From Xestospongia bergquistia (Eukaryota; Porifera; Demospongiae; Haplosclerida; Petrosiidae): 64,000 nucleotides of DNA. Made by a program: the position numbers and the translations under genes. How positions within the stretch are numbered: the first letter of the stretch is position 1; the number at the start of each line of letters is the position of its first letter. The notes under the pieces are model-generated. The model made no database searches. It had not been told where the DNA came from and saw only the letters and a program-made list of their open reading frames with translations. This document shows positions 39,416-49,900 of this stretch, piece after piece. The stretch lies in NCBI GenBank assembly GCA_963965975.1, contig OZ014411.1, positions 27,328,249 to 27,392,248 of the forward strand. Direction: 5' to 3'.

Positions 39416-42400
39416 CTAGGCACACCAATCTATAACTGGACAAACTGATGGTGGTAGAACAACCTCTTGCTTCTCTAGCTCTTGTTTTACTAAGCGCAAA
39501 TTATACTTGAGAAAAGAGGTTGGCTTTATGATTAGAAACTTGAGAGTGGGCTGAAGTAAAACAGTTTGCCAAAAACTTTTTACAATGGGGTTCTCACTGT
39601 TACGGTATTTAGGACGCTCTTCAATTGCAGAACCACTCATTTTTAAAATATACAGTTTGTTATGTTTTTCAATCAAGTCTTTAAGTAATGGTATAGTATG
39701 ATCTAAGAATATATCTCCTTTCACTTTATCGGAACTTCTTTTAAGATCTAAATGAAGTTGAGTTATATCTTTTTTGCCAATAAAGATGGTGTTAAGATCT
39801 GTCATAGGCAAAGGAATGGGTGTCCTTAATTGTTGAATTCGAGAGTTGTGTTGAAGACCTCTAACAAGATGAGTCTGGTATGTACTTGACATAGTTTTGA
39901 ACTGACTATGATCAATTTCTAAACACTCCATTGTTTGATTATGACATAACATAACTTCAAAAGCTTTACAAACATCCGGAAATGAAAAGGTATCTTCGTG
40001 AAACTTGACTCGAAGAGCTTTTAAATTTCTATTTGTTTGTAAACATGTAAACAACGTTCCTGCACTATCTTTATTATCAACAGTTACTGCAAGTACTTGT
40101 AGATTAGGATGCATAGCATTAAGTTGCATTATTTCATCATTATTAATTACACCTTGTCGTATCAGACAATGTAATTTTTTGACAATGTGAGGAAGACATT
40201 TCTTTAGTTGTCCTGGTTCTCGAGTAACTTTTAATGAAGTCAGAGGAGCCTTTACTTCTGATATCTCAAGGGATTTCAGATATCGATCAGGGAATTGTAA
40301 GCTAAGATGTTGTAAAGATTGACTGTCATTTAGTAAGCTAGTTATGGCTTCATTAGAAATTACAGGATGTTCTCCTTTTTTGTGAGAACTTTTGTCAAGC
40401 AAGTACAAGGAGAAGGATTTCATAGTAGTAGATTTTGCTATTCCAGATATGATAGAGTTAACTAAACAGATAAAATCAGATGTAAATAACTCAGAAGACT
40501 CTTTGTAATTAACTATTGTTTGAATAAGCATTTCATTCAATGATGATGACTTAAGTAGATCTTGTATGTCTTGAAATGCTGACTCTCCTATTGTTTTAGA
40601 ATAGTAACCGTGAACTGGCTCTACCCAAGTTGCAGCAAACTGAATGACTTTAAGATTCTTTAGTTTTAAAAGAGACTTTAGAAGATTAACAAACTTGGAA
40701 AGATCTTCCAATTCATTTGTTCTAGCAGTGATGTAGCATTCTCTTAAAGTGCAAGAAATTGGCGAACAAATCAATTTTGTTAATAAATCAACATTGACTG
40801 GATCATGTCTACTGTAAAGATCTAGTTCTAGTATTCTAATTTTACAGTTGTCAGCACGTGTAAGTTCAGAAAGACCATCAAAAAGCAGTGATAATTGACT
40901 TCCTCCAAACCCTCTTAAGTCAAGGTGATGCCACAACGAATTAGACTGACATAAAAAGAACTTCAAACAAAGAGTATCAAATAGTGTCAAACGATCTGGT
41001 CTTAACCTACGACTGCACAGAGAAGATTTAATAGAGTTGGTAAAGGTTTGACAAAGATGCTGATTTTGTGACTCGTAGAGAAGTCGAAATGTGAACACAT
41101 CAATATATTCAGGTTGATTGGATATATCATGACAATGACTGTTGTCAATACCATTAGAATCAAATGTGAAGTACACACTTTTGTTCTTATAAAAATTATT
41201 ATGTCTATAAGCACTAAATCCAAAATGTGGTTGTCGAATACAACTTACATTCATAGGAGGTTCTTTTGTGAAGTGATGAGAATGACTGACATCTTTTAAA
41301 CCAGTCAAGCCAGCTACAAATGTCAAACATATACGAAAGTGCTTGTTACCATAGTATTTATCAAATAACTCTACAGTATTGTCTTGATGAGATATCCACC
41401 ATGCTGCTAGAAACTCTTGAATTGTTAGATGAAGAAATTGATAGACATGATCATCATACAGAGTAAACATAGTAATTAAACCAAAAAAGTCTTCATTTTG
41501 AGCATTAGGAAGATATTTTTGAATTTGTTCAGTTGAAAATGTCATTTTGGGGGTTTCTTCAGCAAGATTGATGTATGCAAAATGACAAATTTCTTGAAAT
41601 CCCAAGTGGCTAGCTATATAGGAATCTTTAATTTTTGATATTTGTGTTGGCTCCCTATCAGTTCTTTTAAATTCCCTTTGAATTGTATAGATAACAAACT
41701 TTTCATACAATTCTGTCAAAGTGTCTGGCAATACTCCTTCTAACTTTTGATACACAAAGATGACAAGAGAACATACATAAGGTACATAACATAGAGACCG
41801 TACATCTTGACGTATTTGTAATTCTTTAATGAGTTTATCTGCTTGGATAGGATCTTTTGACAGAGTTTCTTTTATGCAATTCTCGATTTCACTCATTTTA
41901 AATCCAAGCACCTCAATATGCTTGACTGTCATCTCAGTCTTTAGAAGCGATGACAAAGCATACCTACGTGATGTTACAATCACTGAAGACTTTGCCAATA
42001 CTTCCTTTTTGATAATTTCACTGACAAAAGATTTCTGCTTTACTGTCTGACCTAACTCATCCCACCCATCAAAAATAAACAGGAGATTTTGCCCTTCTTT
42101 ATCAGTAAACCACTTAAAAACAGCCTCTACTTTGGGACTTCTATAAACACACTCACAAAGGTCTTTCAGAGATTCAGCAAGCTGGACTTTTTGATTACGT
42201 AACAGAAAGTACAAACACAATTGATAATTCTTTAACTTATCTTCAGCCCACATGTTACAAAGGTTACGACATAGTGTTGTTTTACCAATACCTGGAGGCC
42301 CATCTATAATTACATAAAGATGGTCATCGTCTACAATGTCTGACACGTCAATGACGTCAGCTCTTGAATCTGTTACAAGTGCGTCAATATCTCCTCTATG

Positions 42401-43959
42401 TGTTAACTCAGAGCTCTGTCTCTGTATGCCATAGTAATCAGTCTTACTTTGTGTAGTAACAAGTACTAATTTTCCAAAATAAGGTCTACCTACTTGTGGT
42501 GGCCATTCTGATTGTACAATCTGCATACCTTTATATCTTTGTTTAATAATTTTAATATATTCTAAAACCTCAGAACCAGGATTACTGAAGGCTAACTCAC
42601 CATCTGTCAATAATCAATGAAATATAATACATATAAATGTAGAAGTGATATGCAAATTATGAGTACCTTGTTGGGAGTAGTCATGTTTCAACTCACTAAC
42701 CAACTTGTTAATTTCAATTGTGTTTAGCTCTTCCATAGCCTCAATAAATTTGACAAATGCTCTCTCTTCATTTTTGACAGCACTTCTAACATCAGTCATC
42801 ACTCTGTCAAGACGTTGCCTTTTTGTTTCATGAGTATATCGATCAATTATATCTTCATGCATTTGTTCATTTAAGACACCTTTAGAAAATAGCTTTCTTG
42901 CTATGTCTGGTGGTTCCATATTACATGACACAATCTTATCTGTATATTGACATAAAACAACGTAGGCTGGATTATCTTCTGCAAAAGATTAAAACATTGT
43001 CAAAACAATGAAAATTGTTATATACGCATAAATATGTGTGGGTATAGTTACAATGTAGAAATTACAAAGCACATCAGCTTTGAAACAATCATGTGGAGAG
43101 CTAGGAAATAAATTAATTTTCAGCTAGTATGAGCTATCTGTAACTTGTGACTACATCATTTCATCTACATGAAATAAATTTGTCTGTGCAAATGTTTACA
43201 CTTTCTGTGAGTAAATGTTTGTAGCTTAAAATATGCTATGTGTCTTTAAAAGCTCAACAAAACTGGTAATGTAGTCTGTTGATTCTGTTTTTCAGAGATA
43301 ATTCTAATATGTCAATCTTAAGCCCAAACGTTCAACAAGCAATCTTACAAAACCTTATAAATATAAATACATTAGAATTAGAAAATCATAGATTCATTAT
43401 TTGTTTAAAACTATTTTGTCAATTCATAAAACAAAAAGATATATACACACATGCACATCTACTACATATCTCTCACACAAACAACTAAGGACAAATCATT
43501 GAGGTTGATTTCTGATGTCGGAATCTTCTGTCTTAATTGAAGAAAACCCCCGACTCTTCAACATATGACAACAAAACACTCATACTATCATCAGTTGAGT
43601 TCATATATAGCTAAAAAGCATTTAAAATGTTAAAACCACTTGGTATTGAACAATTTCATTTATGATTATTACACAGAACCCAATAGCTATTTAGTTCTAT
43701 AGACATTGCTTCACGAAGAACTGGTCCTAAATACAAATAACATATTATACATACCTCCAGTTCGAGGTCCTGGATTGAGTTCAATGTCACCACAAGTCAG
43801 TAATAACAACAGAACAATAACTCTTATAATAACAGATGAGTTGACAGACCAAGTTAACTGACTATTACTTGTGGGAATAAATATAGGTCTACTTCTGGTA
43901 GTAGGACTGACACCATTCCAGCCTCCAATACGAGCTCTCCATTGAATAAGACCAATCAT
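39416..43959 (-). CDS. NLR: 2A-like N-terminal peptide, CARD-like domain, NACHT, long C-terminus
   Basis: Three exons join exactly in phase: 43755-43959 (68 codons +1), 42667-42978, 39416-42603, giving about 1234 residues. Residues 43-54 are a hydrophobic run (VIIRVIVLLLLL) leading to CGDIELNPGP, which fits the 2A consensus D-[VI]-E-x-N-P-G-P; ribosome skipping would fall between G64 and P65. Residues about 70-165 form an all-helical CARD-like domain (DIARKLFSKGVLNEQ, ERAFVKFIEAMEEL). The NACHT domain has P-loop GPPGIGKTT at about 274-282 and Walker B FIFDGWDEL near 348-356, then SVIVTSRR and a winged-helix-like FLHLTIQEFLAAWW. The last 650 residues are leucine-rich but lack clean LRRs. An in-frame stop lies three codons before the Met, fixing the start if no upstream exon exists. 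Role: innate immune sensor. Dual targeting through 2A is inferred. Confidence 0.9.
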
Positions 43960-45300
43960 AGCTAACTAATGACTAGAAAAAGGAGCCTTCTCTATTACAA
44001 AGGCACGCCTTCTATAATTACAGTTAATAAATATTATTAACTCTCTACTCTCATATTACGATACTACAATACTGTACTTAAGGTACAGTATATGGTGAAA
44101 TACTGACTTCAAACAACATACGATAGCATTAAAATTATAATTATTAATAGCCAATAAAGAAAAAAGAGAGACTTATATAAATTATCACATTATTTTTCAT
44201 CATGATGCTCACAATAAAACAATACATATATAATTATACAGCACAGTGACTATTGACAAGTTCTGACTGTCATATAAAGGAAAAAGAAGTGAAAATAAAT
44301 TCACACATGTACATTAACTATTACTTACAAGTGGTTCAAATTCTTTAGGATCTACTAGTTTAAATTCAGCAACAAAGAAATAGAAATGTTTATAACATGT
44401 GTTGATGTGAGCTTCCTATGGGAAATTAAGTATTTGTGTATATTTATAAATTAATATGTAGTATGTACATGTGTGTGTGTGTGTGTGTGTGCGTACATGT
44501 GTGCAAAGTATCCAATGTTACATAAACTATATAGCTTATTTACTATACTTACAGCTCCAATAGTAATGAGTGATCAGTAATATAAAAGAAGAACCTTGGT
44601 ATTAGGCCAGCAACACCTATCACCACAGGCACTAGTGGCTGACTTGGTCATTTTTCAAATTGATACATATTTACCCAGAGTCTCTAAACTATTGATACCA
44701 GCACATGACTGAAAATGATTGTGGGCAGACTGGGCTGGGTGATTGACTGTCACAGGAGTTGCTTTTCTTAGGTGAAAGTGTCTTAACAAGATTCTTGAGT
44801 CTGGTTGCATCAAATAACTCAGTTAAATTATTGACTAGTTGAACATAATACTCATGAGCATCTTGGTATCTATCAGGAACAAATGATTCGTATGTATCTG
44901 TTTTCAATAATAAGCTCTGATATTTATTGTATTTTTCTTTTACTTGATAAATTTTGAACAAGAGATTCTTACGAAAGTGTTGTTGTACCACTGCTATACC
45001 TGTACATGTTGTATAAGTTTAGCAATACCTTCAGTAAACATACTCCTGTGTGACAGCATAAATTTGCATTAATTTAAATTTTTTTAACTTTAAAATATTA
45101 TGCCTCACTGTAAAAAATTAGGTGTCACTATGACACCACTTTTTGGTGTCATTGACTTGTGCAAATTTGACACCAATTTAGTGTCACAGCTAACCTTTCA
45201 TAATGTCATGATAGCACTTTATTCTCCTCCCCTAACACTTATTTAAGGAATGATAAATGAATGATAAATAATGTACATAAAACAAAAAGAAAAATAATGT
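43960..45300. other. NLR upstream region with isolated exon-like minus-strand segments
   Basis: Two minus-strand segments look exon-like: 44327-44415 ([20 protein letters not shown], with AG before and GTAAG after) and 44689-44991 (about 100 residues, polar, helical character, RYQDAHEYYVQLVNN). I do not recognise either, and I could not join them with confidence. They could be parts of an unknown gene or an alternative 5' end of the NLR. A GT microsatellite lies at 44468-44502. Confidence 0.35.
45121..45187. repeat. Cluster of alternating GTGTCA/TGACAC motifs
   Basis: Five copies of GGTGTCA-like and TGACACC-like heptamers alternate in orientation within 67 bases, allowing several hairpins. 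It could be the end of a small inverted-repeat element or a regulatory cluster. Confidence 0.6.
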
Positions 45301-45308
45301 GTCCAAAC

Positions 45309-45539
45309 TTAAAGCAATCCTTCAATGACTTGCTGAACCGAAAGTGGAAGTTTTTTCGCTTGATTCTCAAGACCACACATATATTCCAGTAGGTGACATA
45401 AGGACTTAGAAGGCACATGGAACTTGATGTTGAAGACATAATAGGAGGTTATACAACAATGTACAGCAGTCAGAAATGATGGCATCTTAAGGACATTGGT
45501 CTTTTCTATGACAACCATAGGCTGTATTGCTTTTGCCAA
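45309..45539 (-). other. Open minus-strand segment resembling a repetitive C-terminal domain
   Basis: About 76 codons, with VLKMPSFLTAVHCCITSYYVF and KLPLSVQQVIEGLL, recall a C-terminal segment that I have seen recurring in invertebrate repetitive open frames. It has no Met start and is bounded upstream by a stop within a palindrome (45540-45583). Most likely a fragment of a mobile element. Weak call. Confidence 0.3.
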
Positions 45540-45583
45540 GTTGTGAATGTGACAAAGTCAGCTGACTTTGTCACATTCACAAC
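45540..45583. repeat. Perfect 44-base palindrome
   Basis: Two 22-base arms without a spacer: the left begins GTTGTGAATGTGACAAAG and the right ends CTTTGTCACATTCACAAC. Pairing stops at 45539/45584. Perfect long palindromes are unstable, so it is recent, selected, or an assembly foldback artefact. Confidence 0.95.
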
Positions 45584-46409
45584 ATGCATATTGCTGGTTG
45601 ATTACAGGAATTCTAAAAAATAGGGTGGTTCATCAGACACTGGAAGACACCACTAACATAGCAATTGCTAGCTGTGTTGGTGATACAAGGGGGCTGTAAT
45701 ATTATGTAAAACAGCATGGCTATAATTTTATTCCACGAATACACGTATATAATTTGCTCATTATTGAACAAAAGGGTTAAAAATTGAAGGCTACCCTTCT
45801 CCGGTTAATGCTGACTATTGATATCCACCATTTTCTTCTGCGTGGTGGTGGTGTGGCTTGAAGATGGCCACTTGTTTAATATGACAAAGATCAAGATTAA
45901 GAGACTTGACATATTGGGATTCAATGTTGCTGACATTTGTGTTAGTGAATTCTTTTTAAAAGATGACTTACTTAACATGATGTAAGTTAAACGTTATACT
46001 TGAACTAAATATAAACTTAATTAATATAATTACATAACTTCATAGTAATTGCATGTCTACTATTATTACCACAAGTGTTTAAAGACATCCCTATTTTTCA
46101 TCTTAGTGAGGTCTATCAACATTGAACAATGTCAAATGTAATATTGTAATAAGTTGCATACAATATGTTATCTTAAAATTTGTCATAGTAGATTTGAGAA
46201 ATTTGTTTTACAGCTGAAATCTTAATAGAGAATTCAATGAATTTTAGAGGGTGTTGCCTCAGAATGAATATGTTTGTTGACGCTGTAACTCGTGTTGAAT
46301 AGACTAATTAAAGAGTTATTTTTGTCAAGTATAATTATTTTTTAAAAATTGGAGTGTTGAATTTCTCAGGATTTACGGTATCGTGGATTCTGTGACGTGG
46401 CAGGTATTC

Positions 46410-46440
46410 TATAAAATCTCTTGCAAACCAAACCAGAGCA
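46410..46440 (+). promoter_or_regulatory. TATA box and likely transcription start
   Basis: TATAAAA at 46410-46416 lies about 100 bases before the start codon at 46511, consistent with a start site near 46440 and a short purine-rich leader. This is the clearest core promoter in the window. Confidence 0.55.
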
Positions 46441-46510
46441 GAGTGTACAGGTCTGAACACAATTTCTTATCTACATTGAGACAAAGAAGAAAGAAACAAA
46501 GAGGAAAGCT

Positions 46511-46994
46511 ATGAGTGGTAAGTAATTAAAGTATTACTATACTTTTCTATGTGACCATGCTTCAAACCTTTTATATACGTTTAGGTACCCATTATTATCC
46601 CTATCATTTTGTTATGACTAATAATACCCAGGAGGCTGCATATCTTCAAAGTGTGTCTAGTTCTGGGTCTTGGAACCCACCCCTTGCACCTGAAATTTCT
46701 CCATTTGATACAGTTTCTGCAACGGTACCCTATTTCATGGTAAATCCAATGCCTTAATTTTTACTTTTGCAGGATACTGGACCTAATGGAGCAAGTGGTC
46801 AATTTACAATTCACTATAACTCAGGTGTTGATTTCTCGTTCCAGTTTGACAGCACTGTTTCTTCTCCAACATTTTCATCCTCAACAAGTGGAAATAATCC
46901 TAACAATTACATTGTTGATCAATATGGCCCAGTTATTGTTGGAAATACTGCTAAAGTTACCTTAAGCATTGCTGATCCCCGACTAAAAAAGTGA
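46511..46994 (+). CDS. Small beta-rich protein, possibly aegerolysin-like, three exons
   Basis: Exons 46511-46517, 46585-46739 and 46773-46994 join in phase (384 bases, 127 residues and TGA). The first exon encodes only MSG minus one base; the others give YYPYHFVMTNNTQEAAYLQ, a region rich in Ser/Thr/Pro, and GQFTIHYNSGVDFSFQFDS. There is no Cys, no signal peptide and no membrane helix. Alternating polar/hydrophobic residues indicate a beta-sandwich. Size and style recall aegerolysin-like or other small lipid- or sugar-binding beta proteins, but I see no decisive signature, so the function is unknown. It has its own TATA box. Its neighbour across the repeat-rich stretch is a beta/gamma-crystallin gene. 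Confidence 0.68.
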
Positions 46995-49900
46995 ATGCTC
47001 TGAATGAAAAGTTGCAAGGGGAACAACTACTACAAATGATAGTAATGAGACATTTAGTTTTTTTCTTAGAATTTCCTTTTTGTACTTTTAGGCCTTAATT
47101 TTTGTATTTGTTTTCATTTAAAAGATAAATTTCTCATTGAATGATTTTAGCAGAAAATGTATTACACATTAACACAGTACACTTAACAGTAACAGTATAT
47201 TATTATTATGAATTGTATTACAAGCTGCAACATGAGTTGTGCAACAAGATTAATATTTTCATGCCTTTCCTGTTGTAACCACTTGATACCTTCATTTACA
47301 CACATGAAAAATTAACAAAGATTTCATGTCAACAATTTGATCACAAAACTACTTTGGTATCAAGGAGGATAGATATACCGCCTGTGCCTGATATCTAAAG
47401 CCTAAGGCTTTCTCATTTAGGACAAAAATGTGCATGTCCGCATGTTATGATAGTTGTCTCATGTTTTAAATATAGACCTATTTTTCTACCATATAAGGTA
47501 ATTAGTTATGATACTATTATCCAAATTGAAAGTCGACAGGGAGTGATGGTGTGACATTCTCTGAGTAGTATTCCCTCCCAGTTTGTATAACCTTATCTTC
47601 TTGAGGCAGCTGTTCAAATTCATATGACTTCTATGACTGTGTCAGCATAACAGCTGTTATTATGCAACTCTTTCAGGTCATGCTATAGAAAACATAAAGC
47701 AACCTTAAAAATGTGTCATACTAGTAGTAAGGTAGAGATTCTAAGTGAAATATTTGATTATTATTCAAGTCCACATGATAAGTTAGTCTGTGTGACAAAC
47801 CTTGATGTTTAATAGCACCTCATAGACATATATACACCATCATATGCAAAAAGAGATTCGTCAATTGTAGCAAAAATACTCATATTCATGATAGCTCATA
47901 AGTATTTACTTCTCTATAATATAAAACAATGAGTGATAATACTACTGTTCCTTATTCTAAGCAGAAAGTTAACAAGAAGTATACTCAACGTTGTCTTTGT
48001 TATATTCCCTCCTAGGTTGTATAGTTTTATTTGATTGAGGTGTAGCTGTCTTAGCTTACACAACCTATGTCCAAATGATATTTATGATATTATGTTACTT
48101 CATCAGTTATTATCATTTATTAAAACTCTTCCTTTAATTTAAGTGAAGTACTTAGTCCAACTTCAACAAAACAGAAAGCATTATTATCCTGACTTTAATA
48201 TAAAGTTGGTTTGAATACTTACTTATTTTATTAAAGAGTGTTATTACAGCTCTTATACTTTCTATCATTGATCCTCACATGCTAAAAATTACTTCTTTAT
48301 GTTACAATTAAAGAAGACTTTAATTCTTATTAAGCAACATTTTCTCTCTGTCTCTGTTTCTTTCTGCTTGTTTGTCTGTCTGTCTGTCGACGTCTCTCTC
48401 TCGTTAAATACATTTAAAGAGTTGTTCTTAGAGCATACAGTTGCCTAGCTACATACAGGTGTTCACAGGTATATTTCTGGTAAATAAGAAGTAAATAGCT
48501 GTGATGTTACAATGATATGTATTAAGGTTTGTTAGTTTTTGACCATATAAGGTAATGAGTGATGATGTCTTTACTCAAATTGAAAGTATATAGACAGCGA
48601 GTGATAAGATAGTCTCACCTTATCTAAGTAAGTTTTCTTCCTAGTTGTTTAACCTTATCATCTTGAGCAACTGTCCAAATTGATATCACTTCTATTAATT
48701 AGTAAACAGTATACATTTAGGAATGATACCCACACATAGACACACACAATGAATGGTCACTATCATCATCACAGACATGTCAACGTGGGGCTTACTCCAA
48801 TAATCTATATGGTGATTCCATGGAAGTCTTGTGTGTTTTTTGTATTAAAACATTAGTGATGATTACAGCAACACTTGTGGTATAGTTCCTTATATGGAAG
48901 GTTGGATACTTAAAATATGCTAAGCACTTATGATTACTATTGTAAGAACCACAAGAATGAGAATATTACTAAAATTAATCCAAGCTGTATAGCACATTAT
49001 CATTCTGTAAAGTCCAGAGTTTAGGCAACAATATTAATGTTTTACTATATAGTGTTAGATCTGCTGTTATAAGATGCTTTGTTTTTGTAAAATATATACC
49101 CTCAATAAACAGACTAATGTATCCTCATATGTAACTAATATGTTATGATATAATGAATATACAGTATAACATCCATTATATTATCCAGAATCACTACTCT
49201 TATACATGACATAAAAAGAATTGATTATAGATGTATTGGAATATGACAGGTAATTCCAGACAATGATATAATACATACTTTTCTTTTTTCTTTTAGTGTT
49301 GAGTTGGTCAAAGAGCCTCAACGCTTTGAGATAAGACATATCCAGTGTATTGGTGACATATCAGACTGGTCAAGTCACTTATCACTGTATTGAATACCTG
49401 TTCTTGCACCTCAACAAAGAGGAGCGTCTCCTTCAAGGGACAGATTATTATCACTATCACTTAGAAGCCAAGAGGAGTCCAGTATGCAGATTGTATTTCT
49501 TAACAGTTTTGTTATTCCTCACTCTCATCTAACATTACACTGACAAAAAGTTAGTGTATTCTGAACAGTCATTATTGTAAAAGAAACTTAAGAATTCTCT
49601 GGTATTCTTTATTATCTTTATTTTTTGCTGAATTAGAGCCAAAAGATCCATTCTTTCTTAATAAAAAATTAGTATGAGAGCTTAGTTTCAATACGAGCTA
49701 TTGAAACATCTATAAATTGAGGATTACGTTAATTTCATCTATGAATAATTCAAGAATCTAACCCTACTTAGCCTGTGAAGATAAGTCTCAAATAAGTGTT
49801 AATGAAAAAGATACAGTCATGTGATAATATTACTAATGACAGTAACTACTTCCTTTATTAATACTCACATCCTGCTCTTGGTACATAGTGATTACGCCCA

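Noticed and set aside
39416..42050. Plus-strand short open frames over the NLR
   Set aside because: Antisense to the long NACHT exon and without family features.
43711..43959. 2A motif as part of a non-LTR retrotransposon or viral polyprotein
   Set aside because: 2A-like peptides occur in those too, but here the exon ends at a GT donor and joins in phase to CARD and NACHT exons; no reverse transcriptase, endonuclease or capsid sequence is nearby.
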